From Rana temporaria (lineage: Eukaryota; Chordata; Amphibia; Anura; Ranidae), in the NCBI RefSeq assembly GCF_905171775.1, contig NC_053499.1, positions 139,907,422-139,971,421 of the forward strand: DNA of 64,000 bases, written 5' to 3'. Below, piece by piece: positions 10,763 to 22,516 of the stretch (its first letter is position 1; every line of letters starts with the position of its first letter). The translations under genes were made by a program, and so were the position numbers. Under the pieces are notes generated by a model. The model was not told the DNA's origin. It saw only the letters and a program-made list of their open reading frames with translations, and did not search any database.

Positions 10763-11730
10763 AAGTTGAACTAAAGGTAAACATGTTTTTTCTCCATTTT
10801 TCATTTCAGTTAAGGTAAGGGAGGGTTGTGACCTCTTTTGGGTATTTTTAACTGTATCTGTATACCATTGGGCAGGGGAGGGCTGGCAGCCATAGGCCTG
10901 GGGGGAAAGTCCAGTCAAGTGGCCCATTGAACCGCTGAATCAGCTCACCATCTATGGCCCATCTTTTCAATGCAGCTTCACCAGTGCCCATCAGTGCAGC
11001 CAACTCCAGTGCCCATCAATGCAACCTGATCACTGGGACAGGTTACATGGGGTGTATGGGGGGGATGGGGGTCAGCTAGGGGTGTCAGGGTCTCTCACCT
11101 CAGTGATCTCAGCTCAGCAGGCCCTTGAACGACACAGCCTCCAGAGGGGGTAATGCTCCTGATCTTGGGGTCAAGTTGCAGCCAGCGCCCAGCCCTGTAG
11201 CTCTGCGTCCCGGCTCGCTGGCATGCCCTGCCTCTGCCTGCTTCCAAGAATCCAGTCCCAGGGAGTTGTAGTTCCCTCTGCGCTGCTCTGTTTTCCACCC
11301 ACTGGAAGCTTGAGCGTGGAATACAACTCCTGGAAAGCAACAGCTAGTGGTCGGCCAGGCTTCAAAAACCAAAATATAAAATAAAATGGTAGCAGGAATT
11401 TTGAACATAAGTTAGGGCGGCCTGGAAGGCAATTGCCACCCTGCCCCCCGGCCCAGCCCTCCCCTGCCATTGGGGAGATTTCCCTTCACTTTTTGTCCCA
11501 AAACCAAAACAGGAAGTAAGAGTAAATCCCTCCAAAATGAGGGAATCCATAATTGTCACCATAAACACCAGAACTAGTGTCCTCATTGGAATCTTTCCAT
11601 TCTATTGCTGTAAATTTCCCTGACGGGGGCACAGACAGCAATACAAACCTGACAAATGTTGTAATCTCTCTCCGCTCTATCGAAAATGAAAAAAAATAAA
11701 CTTTTTACTTTTAGTTATACTCTGAGTCTA
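10763..11730. mobile_element. Old MITE with nested insertion
   Basis: The outer sequence runs from GTTGAACTAAAGGTAA to TTTTAGTTATACTC, weakly inverted ends. The CATTGGGGAGATTTCCCT and TTGTAATCTCTCTCCGCTCT words recur in partial copies near 28735-28812 and 45600-45775. It is split by the element at 10871-11468. Confidence 0.5.
10871..11468. mobile_element. Nested element, ends GCAGGGGAGGGCTGG
   Basis: Inverted ends GCAGGGGAGGGCTGG and CCAGCCCTCCCCTGC are exact over 15 bases. CATTGG flanks both sides, a duplication of about 6 bp. The interior holds degenerate CCCATCANTGCAGCC units and an inverted GGGAGTTGTAGTTCC/GGAATACAACTCC pair. Confidence 0.75.
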
Positions 11731-12648
11731 GGGCTGTAGAGGCTATATCACATACCAATCCAGCAGGCTGCAGCGCTATCCTTTAAACTTAAGATCATCA
11801 CGTACAATTCAAGGCTATGAACTATCGTGGGGGCGAGTGTGTAACCATGGCCAGGTGCAGCTTACAAAGGAGGCTGCTGGGGATCAGTCACATGGATCGA
11901 TGGAGTCTGCTGGAGCAGCAAGTCAGGTCAGTAATACAACCTCTTCCCCAACCCCATAGACTTAATGAGCATTTATTCTTGTAGTATGGGGGCATCACTA
12001 CAAGGGCATTTTTGTGCCTTGAGTTGGGCTTTATTAATGTATTAGTGAATACAAACCTGTAATAATTTGTGACTTTTATATCTGTCTGGAGTTCAGCCTT
12101 AATAGCGATAAGTAGGAGATGTCCTACGATGGACACAGAATATTGAATATCTGTGTCAGTTCTGTTCATGCAAGGAATGGCACACTAGACTCCTGAACAG
12201 TTATGGCAATGTAGGTTTAAATATAGGAATGTAAATTTGTACAATGAATTTAAATGAAGTGTGAAGCATTTTAGGAAAAAAAGAGAAGAAAAAGACGTAG
12301 TTGACAATAGAAAGTGCACTAATTATTTACAGAGAATTTTCTCAGACTACACGTTCTGCTGAATGTGTTCCTGCTCATTACAGAACAAAAGTCAATGTTT
12401 TTCACCTCTTTAGATGCTCGATTAGTGAGCTGTGTTATGTAAATGTAATGCCAGTTTCACATGCTGTTATCTAAAGTCACTTTTTATTGATTCAAATCTG
12501 CTGTTTTCACACACTGGCACTCACATCCTCCCGCAATGAAATTCAAAGCCAGATGCACCCAGAACATATGAAAGTTGTTTTATGTTCTTGCAATGGATTT
12601 CTGCTATGTCTATAGATACAGAATATCCAACATGCTATGGAAGCTTAG
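11731..12648. other. Non-coding stretch, nothing recognised
   Basis: Only CCAATCCAGCAGGCTGCAGC near 11756 recalls CCAATCCAGCAGGCTACAG near 10629, so an old shared repeat may underlie both. Otherwise featureless. Confidence 0.45.
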
Positions 12649-13163
12649 TTAAAGCGGGAGTTCACCCATAAAAAATTTTTTACCTGTAGATTGATGCTCA
12701 TTTTGTCTAGGGGAATCGGCTAGTTGTTTTAAAATCTGAGCAGTACTTACCGTTGTAGAGAGCGATCTTCTCCGCCGCTTCCGGGTATGGGTCTTCGGGA
12801 GCGGGCGTTCCTTCTTGATTGACAGTCTTCCGACAGGCTTCCGACGGTCGCATCCATCACGTCACGAGTAGCTGAAAGAAGCCGAACGTCGGTGTGGCTC
12901 TATACGGCGCCTGCGCACCGACGTTCGGCTACTTTCGGAAAATCGTGACGCGATGTATGCGACCTTCGGAAGCCTGTCGGAAGACTGTCAATCAAAATAG
13001 GAATGCCCAGTCCCACAGCCCATACCCGGAAGCGGCGGAGAAGATCGCTCTCTACAACGGTAAGTACAGCTTCGATTTTAAAACAACTAGCCGATTCCCC
13101 TAGACAAAATGAGCAGAAATCTAATGGTAAAAAATTGTATTTCCGGGTGAACCTCCACTTTAA
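12649..13163. mobile_element. TTAA palindromic MITE B
   Basis: TTAA at both ends encloses arms AGCGGGAGTTCACCC and GGGTGAACCTCCACT. The palindrome pairs almost end to end. Its arms contain CCGCTTCCGGGTATGGG/CCCATACCCGGAAGCGG, a GT-AAGT word (CGGTAAGTAC, 13058) and its inverse (GTACTTACCG, 12743), and a central GCGCCTGCGCA (12907). Confidence 0.88.
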
Positions 13164-14372
13164 TTAAAAGCACTTGCAAGATTTGGATTTCATGTCATTA
13201 TCATTTTAGAAAGTGTAACCTGGCCTGTTGCTAATAACTGCTGCTGAACTTCTTGTTGCTGCTGTATTATCCTTCTGCAATGTGGACAGGGTTAAAATGA
13301 ATATTCATTAATGCAGAAATGCACTGTGAATCTTTAAGGAAACCACTTTGCAATGCTCATCTATGGCGTGTCTCCAGTACAGAGGGCAGCCATCTTGGCT
13401 GGGTCTGGATCAATGCTGGGGCACAGTGATTGGTACGGAGAAGTGTGTCTACAGGCGGCTGAGAGGACATGAGAGGATAGTCTTAAATCTAGTGGGAGTG
13501 TCAGAAAAAGACTGGGCTGCCGGCTGAATGGATCCATGCCATAGCTGACCACAATGGGGTGAGAACTCAGGGATGCAAAGAGACTGCACATCACACAGGA
13601 CCTTGCCTCAGAGACTTGGAACCGTTTCCTTAAGAGAGTGTTAGGACTTGAACTAGATCTGAGCATATGTTCAGAAAAAAGTCTCCTGGGTAAATCTGCA
13701 TATAAATTTGCATGAGCTGCAAATCTTAAAGCTGTAGAATTTGCCTCAAACTCATGGTAGCTGCAAACCTGAACCTCATGTCCAATCGTAACATGGGGAA
13801 AGAATGGCTTAAGTCCTACTTAATAAACCAACTTTATTCTCAATATATACATCAAAGGCTGATGCATCAATCCATATACATTTAATCTTGCATTATTGTC
13901 ACTATGAATCCACTGCAGGCCAACTGTCGGCTTTTTCCATTCTGTTTTCCCTGCACTGATATTATGAGAGACGTGTTATTGTTTGTCTGGCTCGAACATG
14001 AAAGGTGACATGAAAGCGACATCCATTCTTTTATATAGTAGCAGTCAGTCATGCTTTGAGCCTCAGCAAATTATGTCACTCCATTATGACTTAAAGAACA
14101 GAGAGAGATGGGAGGTGAAATGCATTGTGGGAAGTTCACTGTGAAGGACCTATGTGTAATATAAAGGGGCCATGTGGAAGTGAAAGTCGTTCTTTAAGAT
14201 GTCTGAAGATAGATCCACACAGAAGTAATGATAGGTGAAAGAGGGCACATTCATTTCCCGTGGGTAATTTAAAGGAAAACTCCAGTGGCTATGAGTCTAT
14301 TTTATTGTTCTTTTTAATAATATTTTTTTAAACCGATGCTTTCTATTTCATTTTTAAGAATAAGTCTTTATT
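13164..14372. other. Non-coding stretch, nothing recognised
   Basis: No supported gene. A 101-codon minus frame at 13361-13666 has no recognisable domain and looks like chance. Confidence 0.45.
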
Positions 14373-15262
14373 TAACCACTTGCCCATTTCGCCATGTAGA
14401 TTTATGTCGGAAGAATGGAACGGCTACGCAAAGTAACGTATTTATACGTTGCTTTAAATTTCGCGCCATGCGGCGGGTGTTCTCCGTGACCGTGCCCACG
14501 GGACCCGCGGACTCGATGTCCCGCGATTGTGTCACGGAGCTGCAGAACAGGCAGAGGCCAGTGTAAACAAGGCATTTCCCTGTTCTGCCTAGTGACACGA
14601 CACTGATCTTCTGCTCCCTGTCATCGGGAGCAGTGATTTATGTGGTGTCTCTGGTAGCCCAGCCCCCACACAGTTAGAATCACTCCCGAGGTCACACTTA
14701 ACCCCTTCCCTGCCCCTACTGTTTAAACCCCTCCCCGCCAGTCACATTTATACAGTAATTAGTGCATTTTTATAGCACTGGTCGCTGTATAAATGTGAAT
14801 GGACCCAAAACAGTGTCAAAAAAGTCTGACGTGTCCGCCATAATGTCGCAGTCACAATAAAATTTGATGATCGCCACCATTACTAGTAAAAAAAATATTA
14901 ATAAAAATGCCATAAAACTATCCCCATAGGTCTGCGCAGCCTATTGCATTAGGGTGTGCACCCCAAATCTCAAACACACACTACCGATCACTCACGATCT
15001 TCATTAAGAAAGGGAAGGGGCACGTAAATTACATAAATACCGGCCTCTTCCCCCCACTTATTCTAAAACATCCCCACAGCAACAGCCGGCAGGAGAGGAG
15101 GGAAGCCAGAAAAGTTGTAGGGAGAAGGGGAGGAGCTAGGGCAGTAGGGGGGGATTTGTGCTGCACAGGGTGATTAGGGTGTGCCTGGGCACACCTGGCA
15201 CACCCTGTGCGCACACCTATAACTATCCCCTATTTTGTAGACGCTATAACTATCAACTTATC
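14373..15262 (+). mobile_element. TTAACCACTT element, 3'-truncated
   Basis: It begins TTTAACCACTTGCCC and follows the 40410-41418 copy (ACAGTAATTAGTGCATTTTT, GTGTCCGCCATAATGTCGCA, CTATTTTGTAGACGCTATAA) but stops before the conserved right end. A 291-bp element interrupts it at 14928-15218. Confidence 0.7.
14928..15218. mobile_element. Nested AGGTGTGCGCA element
   Basis: Inverted ends AGGTCTGCGCAG and TGTGCGCACACCT delimit it, and ACTATCCCC is repeated on either side, showing where it entered the older element. It has no coding capacity. Confidence 0.7.
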
Positions 15263-15563
15263 CCTCATCAGTAGGGACCCGTATATATGGGGTGCAGGGT
15301 AGCCGCCCCCCTAATCCATGCACTCAGCCCCTAATCTACATGCAGGGGGGCGAACGCTTGATTTTCAATATTTTTTTTTTTTAAGCACGCAATTAGAGCT
15401 ATGAGAGAAGCTCCCAGAGCACACTGCGTGGTACGGGAAGTGACGCAATGCCCGAAGAATATCTGCAGTTGTGCAGACCGGAAGGCTCCTGAATATAAAG
15501 GTACTGTACATTTATGAAAAACAAAAACATCTGTTTTAAGCAGTTTTAATATCAGAAGTACAA

Positions 15564-16032
15564 TTAAAGCGGGAGTTCACCCGAAAAAATTTTTTTAACA
15601 TTAGATTGGGCCTAATTACGGGAAGCAGAATCAGGTGTTTTGTTTAAAATCAATGCAGTACTTACCTTTTTTGAGATAGATGTTCTCCCGCCGCTTCCGG
15701 GACTGGGCGTTCCTATTTGAATGACAACCTTCCGACGGTCGCATAAAGCGCGTCACGAATTGCCGAACGTCGGTGCGGCGCTATACGGCGCCTGCACACC
15801 GACGTTCGGCTACTTTCGGAAACTGGTGACGCGCTGTATGCGACGGTCGGAAGGCTGTCAATTAAATAGGAATGCCCAGTCCCGCAGCCCATACCCGGAA
15901 GCGGCGGGAGAACATCTATCTAAAAAAAGGTAAGTACTGCATTGATTTTAAACAAAACACCTGATTCTGCTTCCCGTAATTAGGCCCAATCTAATGTTAA
16001 AAATTGATTTTTTGGGTGAACCTCCACTTTAA
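15564..16032. mobile_element. TTAA palindromic MITE C
   Basis: This is the same family as MITE B: TTAA flanks, arms AGCGGGAGTTCACCC and GGGTGAACCTCCACT, CCGCTTCCGGG inner arms. AGGTAAGTACT at 15928 is mirrored by AGTACTTACCT at 15658. The central CGGCGCCTGCACACCG is a mutated form of B's GCGCCTGCGCA. Confidence 0.88.
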
Positions 16033-16088
16033 GGTACTGTTGAAATTAGGGTGGAGCTCCGCTTTAATACATGATAAAAATCCACGTA

Positions 16089-16480
16089 TGCCGCGTACAC
16101 ACGATTGGATTCTCTGATGGTCTAAAATCCAATACATTTTTTCATCGGAATTTCGTTCAAGCTGTCTTCCATACACACTGTCAGACTAAATTCCGATCCT
16201 CCAAAACGCGGTGACGGAAAACACTACGACGGGCCGAGAAAAATGAAGTTCAATGCTTCTGAGCATGCGTCGACTTGATTCTGAGCATGCATGGATTTTT
16301 CTCCGACGGAATTCTACACAGACGATCGGAATTTCCCATCGGAAGAATTTAAAACATGTTCTATTTTTTTACTCCGATGGAGAAAAGTCTGATGGGGCCC
16401 ACACACGATCGGTTTTGACCGATGAAAACGGTCCTTCAGACCGTTGTCCTCTGGCTATCCTATCGTGTGTATGAGGCCTA
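16089..16480. mobile_element. GTACACACG fold-back
   Basis: The ends TGCCGCGTACACACGAT and ATCGTGTGTATGAGGCC are inverted. GAGCATGCGTCGACTTG near the centre recurs inverted in the next fold-back. Confidence 0.75.
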
Positions 16481-16576
16481 ATAGTTCTATGAGGATAGTT
16501 TTAATTGGTAGCTATGGTTTACTACACTTTGCATAACTAGCTTTGCTCTTTTCAAAGTCTTATGGAATACGCCTAA

Positions 16577-16990
16577 GGCCGCGAACACAGGATCGGTTAA
16601 ACTGATGAGAATGATAGACCATTTTTATTGGTCCAAACCGATCGTGTGTGGGCGCCATCGGTTATTTATCCATCGGTTAAAAAAAAGCTAACTTGTTTTA
16701 AATTTAACCAATGGATTCCTAACCGATAGAAAAAAAACTATCGTTAGTAGACACGACCATCGGTTAAAAATCCACGCATGCTCAGAATCAAGTCGACGCA
16801 TGCTTGGAAGCATTGAACTTCGTTTTTTTCAGCACGTCGTTGTGTTTTACATCACCGCGTTCTGACACGATCGTTTTTTTAACCGATGGTGTGAAGGCAC
16901 GACTGACCATCAGTCAGCTTTACCGGTTAACCGATGAAAACGATCCATCAGACCGTTTTTATCGGATGGACTGATCGTGTGTACAGGGCT
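16577..16990. mobile_element. GTACACACG-related fold-back
   Basis: GGCCGCGAACACAGGATCGG and CTGATCGTGTGTACAGGGCT form the arms, with inner GATCGGTTAA/TTAACCGATG pairs. Flanks are TAA and TTA. Confidence 0.7.
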
Positions 16991-17633
16991 TTACAGACCT
17001 TCTTTGCTTCCGTTAGTATTAACCGTGAAAGCCTTTATTTCCAAGGCAAACTGATTTAATCCAGAAGGGACATTAATACTTTCATCCAAATCTTTTTGTG
17101 CGGCTGCAATCATGCGATTCTGTTCCCATAATCAAGAAGACGCTCAACAACACCTTAAGAGCCAAAGCTCATCTAAACTTGCTCTAATCTATTCCCTGAA
17201 TACCAGCAATTACAGAGTGACTGTTGGGGAATGGAGACTGTCATTTTCCCAACCAACAAAAGATCTTGCTGAGCAGTCATAAAACCTCAACTAGCCCATA
17301 GAGGAAATATAACTTTCTGAAAAGTCCCTTAGTTAATTTATCTGCCACTTATCTCTGGCAGATGCCCATTCTCTATAAAAGAGCTTATTTTTTGCCTGTT
17401 TCAAGCAGAAAGCTGTTCTTGTCTCTCGTACCAGTCAATCTATTGCTTTGGCTTAGTGGTGAACCCAATTTATTGTGTTTGAAGAAATTTCCCACTACAA
17501 CAATAAAACATTTGATCATAGTTCTTGTAGGATACGAACATAACACCTCACCAGCTGTGCTAACCTACAATAACATGAACTGTTCACAGCTCAAGGAAAA
17601 AAGTATGCTATAAATAATAAAACAAAAAAAAAA
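16991..17633. other. Non-coding stretch, nothing recognised
   Basis: Unique-looking AT-rich sequence with no supported feature. Confidence 0.45.
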
Positions 17634-17655
17634 TAGATAGGTAGATAGATAGATA
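17634..17655. repeat. (GATA)n microsatellite
   Basis: A short GATA/GGTA run ends exactly where the next palindrome begins. Confidence 0.8.
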
Positions 17656-18381
17656 GGGCCAGATTCACAGAAGAGATATGACGGCGTATCTCCTGATACG
17701 CCGTCGTATCTCTGTGATCCGCCCGTCCTAACTATGCGGCTGATTCATAGAATCAGTTACGCATAGATAGCCCTTTAGATCCGACAGGTGTAATTGACTT
17801 ACACCGTCGGATCTTAGGATGCAATTCTAGGCCGGCCGCTAGGTGGCGATTCCATATCGGTCGGCGTAGAATATGCAAATGACTAGTTACGGCGATCCAC
17901 GAAGATCCGCACGTTCCTCGCAATCTCGTACGTCGTCGCTAGTCGTGTTTTCCTGTCGCAAAGTTACACCTGCTTTAACATGGCTTATCTTTAGATCAGC
18001 CATGTTAAAGTATGGCCGTCGTTCCCGCGTCGAATTTCGTTTTTTTTTTTTTGCGTAAGACGTCCGGGAATACGAAACGCCGTTACGCACGTCGCAGTTA
18101 AAAAAAAGTCGGGGCGCCGTAATTTCACGCAAAGCACGTCGGGAAATTTGAACACAGAGCATGCGCAGAACGTTCGGCGTGGGAACGCGCCTAATTTAAA
18201 TGGTGCCCGCCCTATTTAAATTAGGCAGGCTTGCGCCGAGCGGAATTACGTTACACCGCCGCAAGTTTACAGGTAAGAGCTTTGTGAATCAGGCACTTAC
18301 GCTGTAAACCTGCGGCGGTGTAATGTAAATAGGATACATTACGCCGCCGCGGAGTAACGTATTTCTCTCTGAATCTGGCCC
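17656..18381. mobile_element. GGGCCAGATTC palindrome, complete
   Basis: GGGCCAGATTCACAG and CTCTGAATCTGGCCC form the ends and ATA flanks both sides, a likely 3-bp duplication. Inner arms include GACGGCGTATCTC/GATACGCCGTC and CGCCGCAAGTTTAC/GTAAACCTGCGGCG. Confidence 0.82.
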
Positions 18382-18618
18382 ATAGTATCTCACAAAAGTG
18401 AGTACATCTCTCACATTTTTGTAAATATTTTATTATATCTTTTCTTTCTTATCTTGTTACAATGTAAAGTAGTGAGTGTACCGCTTGTATAACAGTGTAA
18501 AATTTGCTTAAAACAGTCCCCTCAAAATAACTCAACACACAGCGATTAATGTCTAAATCGCTGCCAACAAAAGTGAGTACACCCCTAAATAAAAAATTAC
18601 CAAATCAAGCCCAAAGTG

Positions 18619-19897
18619 TCAATATTTTGTGTGACCACCATTATTTTCCAGCACTGTCTTAACCCTCTTGGGCATGGAGTTCACCAGAGCTTCACAGGTT
18701 GCAACTGGAGTCCTCTTCCACTCTTCCATGACCACATCACAGAGCTGGTGGATGTTCGAGGACTTGCGCTCCTCCACCTGGTCATCTTGGAGGTGTGTTT
18801 GGGTCATTATCATGTTGGAATACTGCCCTGCGGCCCAGTCTCTGAAGGGAGGGAATAATGCTCTGCTTCAGTATGACACAGTACATGTTTTCATTCATAG
18901 CTCCCCAGTGTAGGCAGCACTCATGCAGCCCCAGATCATGACACTCCCATCACCATGCTTTACTGTAGGCAAGAAACACTTGTCTTTGTACTCCTCACCT
19001 GGTTGCCGCCACACACGCTTGACACCATCTGAACCAAATAAGTTTATCTTGGCCTCATCAGACCACAGGACATGGTTCCAGCATACCTCCCATTTTTTTG
19101 AGATGGAAACGAGGGACACCTATTAGCAAAAGTATGTGGGCATAGGACACGCCCCCTGTCACGCCCCATTAAAGGAGAAATATACAAAGAAAAAGGATTA
19201 GGTAAATCCACAAGTGCTTCTTTTTACCACTCCTATTACTATATATTGGCTTTTGAAATTTACAAATGCAGCAATTTAGAATTTGGATGAAAGGTTTAGC
19301 ACTGGGAAACACTTTTTGAAAGATAAAAAGTGCATTTTACATACAGCTCTATGGATCAGACCAAAATGAGGGACAAATGAGGAGGAATGAGGGACAGAGG
19401 GACATTGCTCCAAATCAGGGACAGTCCCTCGAAATCAGGGACAGTTGGGAGCTATGTTCCAGTAATCCATGTCCTTAATCTGCGTGTCTTCAGCAAACTG
19501 TGTGCGGGCGTTCTTGTGTATCATCTTTGAAAGAGGCTTCCTTCTAGGACAACAACCATGCAGACCAATTTGATGCAGTGTGCAGCTTATGGTCTGAGCA
19601 CTGACAGGCTGACCCCCCACCCCTTCAACCTCTGCAGCAATGCTGGCAGCTCTCATATGTCTCTTTCCCAAAGACAACCTTTGGATATTACGCTGAGCAT
19701 GTGCACTCAACTTCTTTGGTCGACCTTGGTGAGGCCTGGTCTGAGTGGAACCTGTCCTGAAAAAAACATTGTATGGTCTTGGTTGAAGCTCAGTTTCAGG
19801 GTCTTGGCAATCTTCTTATAGCCTAGGCCATCTTTATGTAGCGCAACAGTTAATTTTTTTTCAGATCCTCAGAGAGTTGTTAGCCATGAGGTGCAAA
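18619..19897 (-). pseudogene. Tc1-like transposase, inactivated
   Basis: Three minus-strand segments together cover most of a Tc1/mariner DDE transposase, which cuts and pastes the element at TA sites. 19435-19710 gives the N-terminal DNA-binding part (QRLSLGKRHMRAASIAAEVE). 18895-19119 gives the catalytic-core part with VLWSDEAKINLFG (first Asp) and a GDGSVMIWGCM segment. 18619-18813 gives the end (VNSMPKRVKTVLENNGGHTKY). The start codon context is mutated. The DLNPIEHLW-type segment with the third acidic residue is deleted near 18783, and an insertion splits the gene. It cannot be active. Confidence 0.88.
19082..19455. mobile_element. CATA(C/G)CTCCCA element inside Tc1
   Basis: Inverted ends CATACCTCCCA and TGGGAGCTAT delimit a 374-bp insert. 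GTTCCAG stands on both sides (19075-19081 and 19456-19462), and joining the flanks restores a normal Tc1 reading. GAGGGACA/TCAGGGACAG words fill the right part. A diverged piece is near 6722-6800. Confidence 0.85.
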
Positions 19898-20815
19898 TAT
19901 GAAGTGTGGGGGTCTATGTGGTTTCAGTCAACACCCATAATTCACAATGGTAGCTGAGGATAGAGACATAGATCAATTGCTTGCTTTACTTGTCAAGGGC
20001 CTATACAGTGTCTACAAACCTCTCATACTTCCTCTTTTCTTCATTCAATAACAGGATTCCCATGAACTTGACCTTGGACCTAGAACCTAGAAGTGCTGAG
20101 TTTCATTCCTACCACATAGCCTTCAGCAGAGAACTGACCAAGGCCAAATGTAAGTGTGCAGTTCAAAGGGGTTAAAAAATAATTATTATCTGCAAATAGA
20201 TGGAATGTAAAGATCCTTGTAAAGGACTCGATTGTATTCACGGCTACAGTTTGATGTTAATAATGAGACAAGACAAAGACCAGCCTATTCTTCATCTAAC
20301 AGTAAATAGCTTCAACATATTTGAAATACACAGAAACTATGACATAGTGCATGTATTTAGATACTAAATAGCTCTGCATACCCGTGGAACATCTTTCAGG
20401 GACTGGCATCAGTAAGCATACCCTAAGTGCCACCATAGCATCCCCCCAAAACAACAAACTGTTTATTAGGTTTGCACTGCTTTCTGGTATAAAATAAACT
20501 GCCATTGTGCCACCTAGATGGGGAATTTTCAGCTCCCTTCCAGTGTTCCCACCTATAAATTTGTGTCTGGTGTGTTGGTAATTTCCTTGTAGAACCACTA
20601 TCATCAATAGACAGTTACTACAAGAAAATTTCCTCTGCACCAATAATACATTGGTTAGGCAAATAGGCTTTTAGTGGCTGTTTTAGTGTGTCTTGTTTTC
20701 CCAGGTACAGTCATAGCAGTGGAATAGAGAACTTGGTTTGAACTTGGCAGGTGCCAGTCTTTGGCAGCACTGGCCATAGGTTTGAAAATGTGAAGAACAT
20801 CTCCAACTCACACTC
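19898..20815. other. Non-coding stretch, nothing recognised
   Basis: A 115-codon minus frame at 20296-20643 has no domain I recognise. The rest is featureless. Confidence 0.45.
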
Positions 20816-21299
20816 AGGCCCCGTACACACGACCGAACATGTTTGCTGAAACTGGTCCGCGGACCAGTTTCAGCAGACATGTTCGGTCGTCTGTACAGCC
20901 GAGCGGACAGGATTCCAGCGTACAATTGCCCGCCAGACCGTTTTCGAGCGGGCAAATGTTTCTAAACTTGCTTAGAAACATGCCCGCTGGAATCCTGTCC
21001 GTCGGACATGTTCGGTCGTCTGTACAGACTTACCGTACATGTCCGAGCGGCCGCCATCCCTCGCATGCGTCGAATGACTTTGACGCATGCGTGGAAGCAT
21101 TGAACTGCCAGGGCCGCGCAAGTCGCCGCGTCATCGTCGTGGCGACGGCGCGGCCTCGTCGCCGCGTTTCGTGTACGCGCGGATTTCTGTATGATGTTGT
21201 ATACAGCCATCATATAGAAATCTCCGGGCGGGCATGTACGCTGAAAACGGTCCGGCGGACCGTTTTCATCGTACATGTTTGCCCGTCTGTACGAGGCAT
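20816..21299. mobile_element. Long GTACACACG fold-back
   Basis: It begins GGCCCCGTACACACGACCG and ends CCCGTCTGTACGAGG. Several inverted pairs lie inside (CTGGTCCGCGGACCAG at the left; ACGGTCCGGCGGACCGT at the right). Mirrored open frames on the two strands are a side effect of the palindrome. Confidence 0.75.
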
Positions 21300-21413
21300 T
21301 AGATTACTCGACTTGCACGTTTTTAGAAAGGTTTGTGCACAGGCATATTTTGTGAGTTGAAGGACTTCAGTGCATGTGTGTGGTGTATAAAGTGAATGGG
21401 CTCATGCTGTTTT

Positions 21414-21802
21414 TAACCACTTGCCGACTAGTAGTGTACCTGGTACATCATTGGTCTTCACATTGTTGTACCGGGATGAAGCTGCAGGCATCCTCTCGGT
21501 ACTGTTTTTTTAGAGCCGGCAATTGGCTCTCTTAATTAACTGCATGATTTTTATTACAAGCAGTGGGAAGGCATATCCCCCCCTCCATCAGCCTTCCATG
21601 GCTTCCTAGGACTCTCCCGTCCTACCGGGAGATCCAAGCTACCAGCCAACACATCAGCTGGCTAGTTGGACACCCAAACAAAGCTAGATTTGGCTTTGAT
21701 TGGGTCTCCACTATGGTAGCCCAGGGGCGATGATGTGACACTTCCAGTTTATGTCATCGGCGCCATTTTAAAAAAATTGGATCTTGGTGTTTTTGAATGC
21801 TT
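21414..21802 (+). mobile_element. TTAACCACTT element, 5' half
   Basis: TTTAACCACTTGCCGACTAG opens a copy that ends without a right terminus where MITE D begins. Confidence 0.6.
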
Positions 21803-22429
21803 TTAAAGTGGAGGTTCACCCTAAACAAAAAAATGTTTTTTTTACATTACAGCCAGCATAGTAAGGACATTTCATTTCGGCATGTTTGTTTTTTTCTCTG
21901 TACTTACCTTTATATCCTGATTTTGTCCAGGGCTTCCGCGTTCTGATGAATCCGGGACTGGGCGTTCCTATCCCAGCCTCAGGGTGCCGATGACTGCGGG
22001 ACTGGGCGTTCCTATAATACCATTGGATGATTGATGGCTTGTGAAACAGGTGACCTGTCGCACAACGCGCGTCACCAGATTTCTGGAAATAGCCGAGCTG
22101 CAAAACGGCACTATACGGTGCTTGCGCCCACCGTGTAGAGCTCACTGCGCAGGCGCTGTATAGTGCCAACTCGCAGCTCGGGTATTTCCCGACATCTGGT
22201 GACGCGCGTTGTGCGGCAGGTCACCTGTTTCACAAGCCGTCAATCATCCAACGGAAGCATAGGAACGCCCAGTCCCGCAGTCATCGGAACCCGGAAGCCC
22301 TGAAGAAAAACAGAATATAAAGGTATGTACAGAGAAAAAAAAAAAAAAACGCCGAATGTAAATGCCCTTACTATGCTGGCTCTAATGTGTGTAGAATTAA
22401 AAAATGTTTTGGGTGAACCCCCGCTTTAA
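21803..22429. mobile_element. TTAA palindromic MITE D
   Basis: TTAA flanks enclose AGTGGAGGTTCACCC and GGGTGAACCCCCGCT. Inner arms include GGCGTTCCTAT/ATAGGAACGCC and CTGGTGACGCGCGTTGTGCG with its inverse. TGCGCAGGCGC is central (22146). AAGGTATGTACAG (22320) mirrors CTGTACTTACCTTT. Confidence 0.85.
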
Positions 22430-22516
22430 GTGCAGATCAGGGATTTGGAGTCTTATTGACCCCAGATGCCTTCTTAAAGAGTACCTGCCACATGCCTATT
22501 GATGTCATAAAATTTT

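Larger units (their letters stand above)
18385..19897 (-). mobile_element. Tc1-like transposon, broken
   Basis: The left end has the long IR/DR type of terminal repeat: CACAAAAGTGAGTACATC at 18391 and AACAAAAGTGAGTACACC at 18567 are the two direct repeats. The transposase lies on the minus strand. The right terminal repeat is missing. The element abuts the palindrome ending at 18381 at a TA, and is interrupted at 19082-19455. Confidence 0.88.

Noticed and set aside
20839..21360. 173-codon open frame
   Set aside because: It lies in a CpG-rich fold-back and has a mirror frame on the other strand. Its repeated RTSFS and HVRSSVQ pieces come from the inverted arms.
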